Notes: generated from the letters alone by a model not told the origin. A stretch of 43,959 nucleotides of DNA from Sphingomonadales bacterium (GCA_028289885.1 JAQGKX010000105.1:1-43959), one strand, 5' to 3'. Numbered from the stretch's first letter, positions 19,753-28,903 are shown. Program-made: numbers and translations.

Positions 19753-19777
19753 AACGCGGCTGCTTGCTGGAGTTTCC
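19753..19777 (-). promoter_or_regulatory. candidate EcfG-like promoter of the LOV histidine kinase
   Basis: Reverse strand GGAAA-N16-CGTT about 40 nt upstream of the start codon at 19716 (one mismatch from GGAAC-N16/17-CGTT). Confidence 0.4.
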
Positions 19778-20007
19778 CGACGGGAGCCTGCGATGATGTT
19801 CCTGGTCGATCAGGCCTGATCGATCGCAATTCCCGCGCGCCACGCTGGTTCGGCTACCCAGGCAATCCACGAGCGGCGGCACTTAACCTGACGACGCGCA
19901 GATGGTCCCAGGGCCGAGCCTTATTTGTATGGATCGATGAGTATGGTTGCCAATCGAACCGACGTGGCAGCCCAATTTCTCTACCACTCCGAGCGGAGGT
20001 TTTTGCA

Positions 20008-20184
20008 ATGGACAAAGAAAACAAGGTTATCTGGCGCGTCAAAATGCAGGACGAACTCGACCTGGCCGCATCAGAACTCGATCCCGCAAAGGCCGCTGCT
20101 CACCGCCAGCGTGCCGCCGAATTCAAGAGCTTGGCCGATCAGGATTGCCCGCCCGACGCCCCGCTGAATCCTCAGCTACCCTGA
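20008..20184 (+). CDS. 58-aa hypothetical protein (not in supplied ORF track)
   Basis: MDKENKVIWRVKMQDELDLAASELDPAKAAAHRQRAAEFKSLADQDCPPDAPLNPQLP*; GAGCGGAGGT upstream resembles a ribosome-binding site. Confidence 0.5.
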   Translation: MDKENKVIWRVKMQDELDLAASELDPAKAAAHRQRAAEFKSLADQDCPPDAPLNPQLP

Positions 20185-20329
20185 TCGGGGCTCTATTTAC
20201 CGTTCTTGTGCTGGTGATAGTACCTCTGGGGCCGAGACTATCCACCGCACAAAGCCAGAAAGCGTTTGATCTCGAAATTTGCCTGCTGTCAGGCTGCAGT
20301 GACCCGTGGACCTTGGTAACATGACAGCT

Positions 20330-20532
20330 CGGGACAGCAGCGGCACCGACCACAACACGATGCGACGGCACAACACCGGCTAAACAGCCTCGACCAGAGT
20401 AGTTGGGCCTTCGATTTATTGGTCCATCCCGACGCCATATCGACGATGCAGACCCAGATGCCATAACGGACCAGCTCTGCGGCCATCGTCATTCCGACAG
20501 GTCCCCCAACGATCAGGTACCTGTGTGTGCAT
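20330..20532 (-). pseudogene. 5' remnant of an FAD-dependent aromatic monooxygenase (PheA/TfdB type)
   Basis: ATGCACACACAGGTA then frameshifted YLIVGGPVGMTMAAELVRYGIWVCIVDMASGWTNKSKAQLLWSR; one G missing from GGGPVG, then sequence decays. Confidence 0.65.
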
Positions 20533-22297
20533 GTCGATGCTCCTGCGCTTGCTGCGGGGGGACGACGGGTAGCAGTAGCCGGGATGATGAAGCGATGCTG
20601 CTGAGGCAGCTCGTGCCCACGCTGGCGTGCCGGTAGGTCAGCATCGCCGGCGTTTCCGGGTTCTGGTCGTCGCTGGTCAAAAACAACCGGAGTGCATGAC
20701 CGCGTTTGAAGCACCGTGCATTGACTGCGAGGGGTATGCGGTAACGGACCATCTCGCCGATCGGGACTGGCTGGAAGTCACGGCACAGCAACGCAGGCGC
20801 GCCGGTGCGGCTCGTCGCATCATCGACAGATCGCAAGCTGGCCCGAAGATATCCAGCCGTCACGTCGGTTACCTCTCCAGCGGGATCTACATCCTGAAGG
20901 GTGGCGATCCATGCAGTGTCAGAGGCCGTGCTGGTGGCATCGAGTTGGAGCTCGAGTTCCCCCAGTATCTCCAGGTCAGCCTGCAGCGTAGCGCTTGTCC
21001 AGACGAGATAGGCCGGCGGGTCGGTCTCGCTCGCTTTAATCCGGTTCAGGCCAGCCCCGAGTGTCAGCATTGTCCGCGATCCGTCTCCGCCGTCATTCAG
21101 TGGCAAACCGCCATCGGCTGCCAGCGACCAAATTTGGTGCTTCGTCTGTGCCGGAGGCCATGTCGCGGTTTCGCGCCACCCGTCCGCACCGGGCGTAACG
21201 TAGCGGATTGGCGGGCCTTCCAGGATGCCCGTGTCCTTACCCTTCAGCCAGTGATCAAACCAGGCGAGCGCTTCAACATGGAGACTTTCCCACGGCCAAC
21301 TAAGGCCGTGCTCCCCAAGCATGGCCACGCGCACATGCGGGCTGTTCGTGAGCGCCTCGAATGCCGGAAAGGTCGATGTCAGATGCATCGGCACATTTTG
21401 CCAGTCGCAACCCAGATAAACCGGGATGTTCACCTTGTGGAGTAGCGGCATCAGGTTGCGGTCATCCCACCAGGCGTCACGTAACGGATGCTCCACCACA
21501 ACCGCTCGCCAAAGATCATCCCATGGATGCGGATCGTGATGTAGTTTTAGGAGCGTTTTGATACCGGTCATCGCCGCTTCGCCGTTGAACGTCTCGAAAC
21601 TCTTATGAATCTTCGGGATGTGGAGGAGCTTTCCGGCTGCCTCGACAAGCTTGCTTCGCCAGAGCGTGTTGCTCTGGCCTGAGGCCAGACCGACCGCGCC
21701 GAGAAACGGCGTGATGAACGAAGTGCTGACCAGGCCGTGGTGGGTTGCCGACTCATAGAGGTCGAAGGTGCCGGCGACGGGAAAAATGGCCTTCAGATGG
21801 GGCGGCTGCTCGACGGCTGCCTCCAGCTGAGTCATCGCGAAATAGCTGATCCCGATCATGCCGATATTGCCGTCCGACCATGGCTGTGCAGCTGCCCATT
21901 CAACCAGATCGTGCATGTCGCGGCGTTCCTGACCATCAAAAAAGCCAAAAACACCGCCTGAGCCACCCGTCCCGCGGATGTTGACGATCAGATGGATATA
22001 GCCGCGCGGCACGAAGAAGTCGCTCGCCCCGGCCTCGATGAAACCCATCGGGGCGCCAAGATTCTGGATCTGGCGCGGATAGGGCGATGCCGCCACTAAC
22101 ACCGGATATCGACCAAGCGCCGTCGGGCGGTAGACATCGGCGAGCAGCTCGATGCCATCACGCATCGCGACCGCGACATCCTCATCCCGCGTCATCTCGA
22201 ACTGCGGCTCCGATAGATTGCGGTAAGCGCGCCCGGTCGTCTGAGGTCCGTTGAGCTGACGTTGACCGGGTGCGGTGCCGGCGACTTTCATTCTCAT
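20513..22297 (-). CDS. CocE/NonD family hydrolase
   Basis: MRDGIELLADVYRPTALGRYPVLVAASPYPR, IGMIGISYFAMTQLEAA, SLHVEALAWFDHWLKGKDTGILEGPPIRYV. Confidence 0.93.
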   Translation of the reverse strand: MRMKVAGTAPGQRQLNGPQTTGRAYRNLSEPQFEMTRDEDVAVAMRDGIELLADVYRPTALGRYPVLVAASPYPRQIQNLGAPMGFIEAGASDFFVPRGYIHLIVNIRGTGGSGGVFGFFDGQERRDMHDLVEWAAAQPWSDGNIGMIGISYFAMTQLEAAVEQPPHLKAIFPVAGTFDLYESATHHGLVSTSFITPFLGAVGLASGQSNTLWRSKLVEAAGKLLHIPKIHKSFETFNGEAAMTGIKTLLKLHHDPHPWDDLWRAVVVEHPLRDAWWDDRNLMPLLHKVNIPVYLGCDWQNVPMHLTSTFPAFEALTNSPHVRVAMLGEHGLSWPWESLHVEALAWFDHWLKGKDTGILEGPPIRYVTPGADGWRETATWPPAQTKHQIWSLAADGGLPLNDGGDGSRTMLTLGAGLNRIKASETDPPAYLVWTSATLQADLEILGELELQLDATSTASDTAWIATLQDVDPAGEVTDVTAGYLRASLRSVDDATSRTGAPALLCRDFQPVPIGEMVRYRIPLAVNARCFKRGHALRLFLTSDDQNPETPAMLTYRHASVGTSCLSSIASSSRLLLPVVPPQQAQEHRHAHTGT

Positions 22298-22314
22298 CGC
22301 GAGTCTCCCTGCTT

Positions 22315-22367
22315 GTAAACACGCGTTTGCTCTACGTTAACGCTGGACAATGTAAACAGTTGTTTGC
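22315..22367. promoter_or_regulatory. two palindromic operator-like sites in the CocE/TetR divergent intergenic region
   Basis: GTAAAC-ACGC-GTTTGC at 22315..22330 and GTAAAC-AGTT-GTTTGC at 22352..22367. Confidence 0.7.
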
Positions 22368-22378
22368 ATTTTGGCCGT

Positions 22379-22951
22379 ATGACTTATGCCGTCACTCCGA
22401 AAAAATCCGATCTGGCGCGCGCGCGCATTCTTACTGCTGCGCGCAGGATCTTCGCTTCTGAAGGATATGAAGGAGCGACTATCCGCGCGATTGCGGCGGA
22501 GGCGACCATCAATCCCTCCCTGGTAATCCGCTATTTCGGTTCAAAGGAGGGCTTGTTCGTCGCGATCGCGTCGTTGGACTTCAAGGCTGATGCACTCGCG
22601 TCAGCTGCACCAGAGTCGCTGGGGGAAGCACTCGTGGCCCATGTTCTCGATCTGTGGGAAGACGAGCGCGATGGCTCCGCGCTGGCAGCAATGATGCGTG
22701 CGTCAATCTCGAACGAAGGCGCGCGCGAGCGAGTCGTGGCGCAATTCACAGCCCAAATCGCACAAGTCTTCTCGATCATCGGCCATGGGGCCTTCGCGGC
22801 CGCTCCGTTCATCGCGACTCAGATCCTAGGCCTCACCATGGCACGTTACGTTTGGCGGATACCGGCGGTCGTTACACTGCCCAAGGCAGTCATTATAGAG
22901 CGCGTCGGGCGCACGGTGCAACGCTACCTTGATGAAACCAAAACATTGTAA
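22379..22951 (+). CDS. TetR/AcrR family transcriptional regulator
   Basis: RARILTAARRIFASEGYEGATIRAIAAEATINPSLVIRYFGSKEGLFVAIA. Confidence 0.93.
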   Translation: MTYAVTPKKSDLARARILTAARRIFASEGYEGATIRAIAAEATINPSLVIRYFGSKEGLFVAIASLDFKADALASAAPESLGEALVAHVLDLWEDERDGSALAAMMRASISNEGARERVVAQFTAQIAQVFSIIGHGAFAAAPFIATQILGLTMARYVWRIPAVVTLPKAVIIERVGRTVQRYLDETKTL

Positions 22952-23248
22952 GCGTCTATCTGCATAAAAAGCCGTACGCTTTCGCGAGATATTTTCGAGC
23001 AACGCCCGACCGCTTCCGGCCAGCTTGAGCCAAAAACCAGCCACGCGGCAGTGCACCCCGGTTCTCGTCGTTCATGGCTGCCGAGACGAATCCTGAAAGC
23101 TGCCGTAAATTCATGCGCGGCACCGAAGTCGAAGACGCCCGGCATTGGGACTTTGCGGTCATTCTCTCGTTGGCTGCTGAACGTCGGCTTCCAATGAAAC
23201 ACCGGTCATTCCGGTTGCCCGCAAATGATGGCCCCGAACGGGAATGAC

Positions 23249-23279
23249 TGACCGTAACCGGTTTGACCGGTTACGGTCA
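23249..23279. repeat. perfect 14-bp inverted repeat, 3-nt loop
   Basis: TGACCGTAACCGGT-TTG-ACCGGTTACGGTCA. Confidence 0.9.
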
Positions 23280-23535
23280 TATGCCAAATACACCTGTCGC
23301 TCTCGCTTAGTGCAAATGGGGCAATCATCCAAGGTTGCAGGTGGCACAACAAAGGTTGGGCGGACCCGAATTGCAATATAAGCTATAGTCAGTAAGCGAG
23401 CGTTTCAACGAAGCAGACCTGATCGTCTGCTGCCAAATACAGCTCAACGTTCAGCCTGTCCTCGCGGCCTTGGCGCTAAGTGTCTGTTTACGAAATCTAA
23501 AGGCTGATCGATCAGAGTACACTCAAGGAGGCCGC

Positions 23536-24207
23536 GTGGCTATTTTGAGTGATTCCATCCCGGGACTGCGCGGCCCACGCCGATTCAGCGCTATCCTATG
23601 GAAAAACCATGATGGCATGGCCGCGCTGGAATTCGCTTTAATCGGGCCGGCGTTCTTGGCGCTTCTGCTGGCAGTTTTGTACACCATGTTCATTTTTCTG
23701 GCGCAACAAATGCTGGAAACAGCGGCCCAAAGTGCAGCGCGTATACTGCTGACCGGCGCCGCCCAGACAACAACCCTGGCAAATGGAAACGTTGGCATGA
23801 ATGCCAACGATTTCAAAAATGCTATCTGCAACGGTTATTCCGGAACGACCGCCAGCGGACAGGCTGTCAGTGTTCTGCCGCTATTGCCGTCTATGCTTTC
23901 CTGCTCTCGGCTCACCGTGAACATTACTACTGCAGCGAGCTACAACGTGGGGAGCACGGCTCCGCCGACGTTTACCTATAACGGCAGTGGCGTAATAACC
24001 TCGACGGGCACCGGTTATAACTATCAGTCGAGCGGCTCGGGTAGTAGCCGCATCGTCGTTCTGCAGCTGATCTATTTGTGGCCAACAGGAACGGGGCCGC
24101 TGGGGCTGACCTTGGTCAACCAGCCGAATGGCAATCGCATGATTGTGGCGACTTCCGTGTTTACGACCGAGGCCTATTCATGCGACGCGTCGCAAACCTC
24201 ATGCTGA
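23536..24207 (+). CDS. TadE-like pilus assembly protein
   Basis: GTG start after AAGGAGG; NHDGMAALEFALIGPAFLALLLAVLYTMFIFLAQQMLETAAQSAAR. Confidence 0.85.
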   Translation: MAILSDSIPGLRGPRRFSAILWKNHDGMAALEFALIGPAFLALLLAVLYTMFIFLAQQMLETAAQSAARILLTGAAQTTTLANGNVGMNANDFKNAICNGYSGTTASGQAVSVLPLLPSMLSCSRLTVNITTAASYNVGSTAPPTFTYNGSGVITSTGTGYNYQSSGSGSSRIVVLQLIYLWPTGTGPLGLTLVNQPNGNRMIVATSVFTTEAYSCDASQTSC

Positions 24208-24875
24208 AGCGCTTGACACAGAGCACTCGCGGTGCGGTGATCGTCGAATTTGCGATCTGCCTGCCCGTACTCCTGCTTTTGTACACTGGCGGGTGCTTCG
24301 TGTCCGATATGATCGCCTGCAATCGCAAGGTCACCATCGCGACGCGTTCGCTGGTCGATCTCGTCACCCGAACCACGTCTCCAGCGATCGTCTACAGCAA
24401 CCCGCAGAACACGAACGCAACGTCGTATCTCAGCGCCAGCGCGATCGTCCTTTCGCCCTATCGGCTTGATAACGCGACCGAGCAGGTTTCGCTGCTCAGA
24501 ATCTGCGACGCCACGCATGCCTATGTCGTCTGGACCCAAGCCCAGACGCAGAGTGCCGATGGCAGCACAGTTACTTCAACGACCTCAACCCACACAGCCG
24601 GAACGGTTCCCGTGGTCCAGGCACAGTCGGCCGCCAACGTCATCTCCATTCCTGCCACCATGATTACCTCGCCGATGGTGCCAACGTCCCCCGACGGTTC
24701 GAACGTGTGTGCAAACCTCGCTCCAGGTACCAGCACGAAAACCCAGGTCGGCACTGACGGCGGCTGGCTGTATACGGGTACTATCAACTACAAATACACG
24801 CCATTATTCAGTTATCTGCCGATTAGTACCACAGTATTGACCCACACCATCTACATGGTTCCTCGCCTTTACTAG
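24180..24875 (+). CDS. TadE/TadG-like pilus assembly protein
   Basis: TRGAVIVEFAICLPVLLLLYTGGCFVSDMIACNRKVTIATRSLVDLVTRT. Confidence 0.85.
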   Translation: MRRVANLMLKRLTQSTRGAVIVEFAICLPVLLLLYTGGCFVSDMIACNRKVTIATRSLVDLVTRTTSPAIVYSNPQNTNATSYLSASAIVLSPYRLDNATEQVSLLRICDATHAYVVWTQAQTQSADGSTVTSTTSTHTAGTVPVVQAQSAANVISIPATMITSPMVPTSPDGSNVCANLAPGTSTKTQVGTDGGWLYTGTINYKYTPLFSYLPISTTVLTHTIYMVPRLY

Positions 24876-24883
24876 GTGTTTAC

Positions 24884-26743
24884 ATGATGAAAAACCACAT
24901 CTCCTCCAGGTCCTTACCGGCCCCGTTCAGTTTCTTCGCCCGGCTGAAAGACAATCAGCGAGGCGGCGTCCTGATGGTGATGGGTTTTGCAATTATTCCG
25001 CTGACCTTCCTTGTCGGTTTCGGCGTCGATTATTCTCGCGCCATGAGTCTCCAGACTCATTTGAACGCCGCTGCCGATGCTGCCGCGTTGGCGGCTGTCT
25101 CACCCGCGATGATCCTTCAGCCAGACCCAGAGGCGCAACAAGCCGCATTGAACATGTTCGATGCGCAGGCCGCGATGCAGAGCAGTTACCAAAATATGCA
25201 AAGGACTGCCACGATCACTCCCGGGACCGGCGGCGCCTTGGGCTACCTGCGCAAGGCTACCGTCACTTATACGGTCAAGTCGACCAACGTATTTGGCGGG
25301 GTTCTGGGAGCCAGCACATTGACAGTGAGCGGAACGTCGACGGCAAGCGCGGCGCAGCCACCCAACGTCGATTTCTACCTGGCCATGGACAATTCGCCCT
25401 CGATGCTGTTGCCCGCCACTTCGGATGGAGTCAGCAAGATCATCGCAGCTACCAAGAACACAACCGATACTAGTCTGCCCAACGGGTGCGCGTTTGCCTG
25501 TCATGCGCAGGTACCTCACAGCGATCAAATTTACATCAAAGACACACAGAGCCGTCACATTTTGTTATCGACCGGATATTATACGTCGGGATCTGCGAAG
25601 CAGAATGCTTACTACCGCTGGGCGGCGTCCCCCGCCAACGTGCTTTACGACAGTTCCGGGAACACGATGGAAACCTCAGCGACGTCAGTCTCATCGTCGG
25701 ACACAGGAAGTGGAAGTGGCCGCGTAGTAACGGCGACGACCACCGTAACTACTACAACATACACAATTACAAATGACAATGACACTGGCCCTGTTAATAT
25801 CAACCAAGTCATAACATCAACACCGACTGCTGTGAAAACAACGTATAAAAGCAATGGCACGACAGTAAATAATGTTACCAGCACGACCACTTCTTCAACA
25901 ACTTCAACGGTATACGATACCGGCTACTGGGCGGATGGCTATTGGCTTACGCACAATTATGGAAATATCTACGGCAGCCCATCGAGCATTGTTCTGCGTA
26001 AAGACGAAGTCGTTTCGGCTGCGTCGCAGCTCATCCCTTTCGCTACCAGCCAGGCTACGCAATACCACGTCACTTACCAGGCACAGATGTTTTCTTTCGA
26101 CTGGACGAAACCTGGCACCAGTTCGCCCGTGAAGACGCTGAACACGCTGACGGACGTGGCATCGTACGGCAGCAGCTTTTCGGCAGCCTCGCTGTTCCCG
26201 GCAGACGACTGGTGGTGGCAGAATTCGACCCCCACCAAAGGCAACGGCAACGATGACAGAGCCAGCGAAATAACCAACATGCTCACGTGGATGAAAACCA
26301 ACATTCCCACTGCAGGATCGGGTGCTCCCGGAGCGACACCTCAAAAAATTCTGTTCATCATCTCCAACGGCATGCTGGACCAGACGACGGGCGGTAACCG
26401 TTTTTTCGGCCCGATGCAGACCAGCGACATTACCCAATGCACGGCCATAAAGGCGAAGGGGATCAAGATCGCCATCCTCTACACGCAATATTTGCCCGAA
26501 TCGCTCGTCGGCAACTCTTGGTCCCAGTCTAACGTCGCTCCGTTCCTGCCGGCCCCCCCCTCGCCCTATCCGGCTGGCAATGCGGGTAGTTCAGACCAGG
26601 TCCTAACCGCGCTGCGGCTCTGTGCATCACCCGGAAACAATGGTTCGCCGTTGGTGCAGACCGTAACAGCGAATGACGACATTACCTCTGCCCTCCAGCA
26701 GTTGTTCTCCACGGCCCTCCAAACTGCTCGCCTGGTCCAATAA
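24884..26743 (+). CDS. TadG-like protein with VWA domain
   Basis: DNQRGGVLMVMGFAIIPLTFLVGFGVDYSRAMSLQTHLNAAADAAALAA; VDFYLAMDNSPSM MIDAS-like motif. Confidence 0.88.
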   Translation: MMKNHISSRSLPAPFSFFARLKDNQRGGVLMVMGFAIIPLTFLVGFGVDYSRAMSLQTHLNAAADAAALAAVSPAMILQPDPEAQQAALNMFDAQAAMQSSYQNMQRTATITPGTGGALGYLRKATVTYTVKSTNVFGGVLGASTLTVSGTSTASAAQPPNVDFYLAMDNSPSMLLPATSDGVSKIIAATKNTTDTSLPNGCAFACHAQVPHSDQIYIKDTQSRHILLSTGYYTSGSAKQNAYYRWAASPANVLYDSSGNTMETSATSVSSSDTGSGSGRVVTATTTVTTTTYTITNDNDTGPVNINQVITSTPTAVKTTYKSNGTTVNNVTSTTTSSTTSTVYDTGYWADGYWLTHNYGNIYGSPSSIVLRKDEVVSAASQLIPFATSQATQYHVTYQAQMFSFDWTKPGTSSPVKTLNTLTDVASYGSSFSAASLFPADDWWWQNSTPTKGNGNDDRASEITNMLTWMKTNIPTAGSGAPGATPQKILFIISNGMLDQTTGGNRFFGPMQTSDITQCTAIKAKGIKIAILYTQYLPESLVGNSWSQSNVAPFLPAPPSPYPAGNAGSSDQVLTALRLCASPGNNGSPLVQTVTANDDITSALQQLFSTALQTARLVQ

Positions 26744-27123
26744 TTGGAAGCTAGTCGCGTCAAACGAAGCGCCGTCTGCATTGCTGGAGCTGACCTTCAA
26801 GTGGAGACCTTGCATGATTGGATTAGACCGCATGTTCCGTAAGTACCTGTCTCGATGGGCGATATGTAGAGTTTCGGAATATGGCGTCGATCAAGGCGCG
26901 CCAATTTTCATGCAGTTCAAAAGACCCCCGCTGATCCTTCCAAACCTACAGGAGTGGGAAGCACGGAATTCGGATGTATCAATGCCGGCCCGCATTTCTG
27001 CGCGGTGAAAAAATTCGTCCGGGCTCACCGTCAATCCTCAAAGACTACGAGCGTGAGCTCGCTCCCATCGTTATGATGTGTATAACCGAAATGATAACCG
27101 TTCTGATCGTTGGAGAAAAATAA

Positions 27124-27792
27124 GTGAGGGCGCTTATAATCCAAAACAACTTGCAAAGTGCAAATACCTTTCAGACTGCTTTAAGTCGTACTCAGATTCA
27201 TTCAGAAATCGTAGATCTCGGAGGCGAATTTGCCCATCTATCTATTCCGAACCGTTATGATTTAATATGCTACAGTCTGTTAGAGAGATCTGCAGAGGGT
27301 ATTGAGTCCTTAATAAAGATTCGTTTTCACCATCGCACACCTGTTATGATTATATCCGATCGTCCAGCCGCTAGTGAAAAGCTTCGTTGGTTCGCAGGCG
27401 GCGCTGATGACTATGTGGAGCGAGAAATAGCCGATGAGGAGCTGCAAGCGCGCATTCATGCAATCGTCCGCCGTGACAAAGGCCATGCTAAATCGGTTAT
27501 TACCGTGGGAAAACTAGAGGTAGACTTGCAATCGCGAACCGTCAGAGCAAACGATCTTCCAATTTATCTCACAAAAATGCAGTTTAGAACCTTAGAGGCG
27601 TTAGCTCTGAATACTCCAAGGACACTGTCAAACGATTACCTAGTAAATTATTTTTGTAGTGACGGAAATCCGCCGTCCGTTAATACAATACAACAAGCCG
27701 TTTCTGGAATACGTAAGAAGCTTAGATTGGCGTGTTATGGGATTAATTACATACACTCGTCCTTTATCGGCGGGTATGCACTGTTTAATTGA
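27124..27792 (+). CDS. CtrA-like OmpR-family regulator with degenerate receiver
   Basis: GTG start; receiver-like N-terminus plus C-terminal winged helix VITVGKLEVDLQSRTVRANDLPIYLTKMQFRTLEALAL...IQQAVSGIRKKL...YIHSSFIGGYALFN. Confidence 0.85.
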   Translation: MRALIIQNNLQSANTFQTALSRTQIHSEIVDLGGEFAHLSIPNRYDLICYSLLERSAEGIESLIKIRFHHRTPVMIISDRPAASEKLRWFAGGADDYVEREIADEELQARIHAIVRRDKGHAKSVITVGKLEVDLQSRTVRANDLPIYLTKMQFRTLEALALNTPRTLSNDYLVNYFCSDGNPPSVNTIQQAVSGIRKKLRLACYGINYIHSSFIGGYALFN

Positions 27793-28530
27793 GACTGTGG
27801 GCGAGCATCATTGATAAAAATCTTGCTCTATGCACGAACCAATTCGGTCGAAGCACATTCCGGAACAGTCGGGGACGATGTGCGGTAGGTATGGGCGCTC
27901 ATCGTAACGATGGCATCACCGCGGAGCAGGCGCGTTCCCTCCTTGGAGCCGTTGCCTTGCGCGACACTGTTTACTGTCGCACGGCTTTGCCACTAGTCTT
28001 GACTGAAATCAGCCTGTCCGTTGATCACCAAAGCTGGCAAATGCAAGATGTTGTGATCCGGATACCGGACCGACGGCTTTAGGAAATTTCGGCAAAGCCG
28101 ATGAACGTCGACAATGGGCGCGTTGCCGATCGTCCGCTTTGACCAGCTCGATCGTCAGCTGCTGTCAATATCGGACGTTCGCTGGAGATGGCGTGAACGT
28201 CCGGGTCTGGTCGACACTGGCCCGTTTGACCCAGACCCGCTGAACGACGGCTCTTCGATTACTGTCCGCCAACACCTGCCTTTCAGCTGACGGGTAATTC
28301 TGCGGTCTCGGAGTTGCCCGTGGCGGCTACCGGAGATTAGTCTGGTCGCTGAGCAGGGCGCCAATTGATTCCGCTGGTCTCCCGCACGGTGATGTACGGC
28401 GGCTGCTACGAAAACTCGGGAGATAAGCGCGATTCCGGGCCTAGACACGGAGCTACAATCCTACCGATCTCTGCATGTAGAAAAGTAGTGGTGCTGGAGG
28501 CAGTCACCGGCGCACCCGTATCCACTCAAT

Positions 28531-28701
28531 TTTCCCTGCTTGCAGCGAATTAACAGAGAAATTGCTGCTACAGCTATTGTTCAGCTCATTTCTATCTACA
28601 AAACCTGAGCTTTTCGGCCAGTTATTGGGTTATTTCCCTGGAGCCAAGAGCAGGGAAAATGGTCATCAGGAACAGGGTAACGAATGTTCCGTGCAGGGAA
28701 A
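28531..28701. repeat. cluster of TTTCCCTG/CAGGGAAA octamers
   Basis: TTTCCCTG at 28531 and 28633; CAGGGAAA at 28651 and 28694. Confidence 0.7.
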
Positions 28702-28860
28702 CGCGCCACGGTACGCTGATCTTTAATTCGTCAGTCCCCCAATCCGCCCGCCAGCCAGCAGCCAACCAGAAATCCTCGTCAGAAAGCCACCTCGGTCAGC
28801 AGGTAGGGCCAGTCAGCAAAGAGTAGGTAGCTTGTGTTGAACCAGCCTATTAAACGAAGT

Positions 28861-28903
28861 ATTGTTGACGGCGCCGTCAATACTTGACGGCACCGTCAAC
28901 AAT
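28861..28903. repeat. nested palindrome/operator-like element upstream of methyltransferase
   Basis: ATTGTTGACGGCGCCGTCAA-TAC-TTGACGGCACCGTCAACAAT; each half is a 16-bp palindrome and the halves are inverted copies. Confidence 0.92.

Noticed and set aside
19840-20010. Possible tRNA-like segment (CTACCACTCCGAGCGGAGG)
   Set aside because: No cloverleaf, anticodon arm or T-arm consensus could be folded.
20627-21445. 272-aa plus-strand ORF opposite the CocE hydrolase
   Set aside because: Antisense of a confidently assigned hydrolase; low-complexity Arg/Cys composition.
27789-28082. 97-aa ORF containing TAEQARSLLGAVALRDTVYCRTALP, considered as an integrase remnant
   Set aside because: Resemblance too weak to claim; no catalytic residues identifiable.
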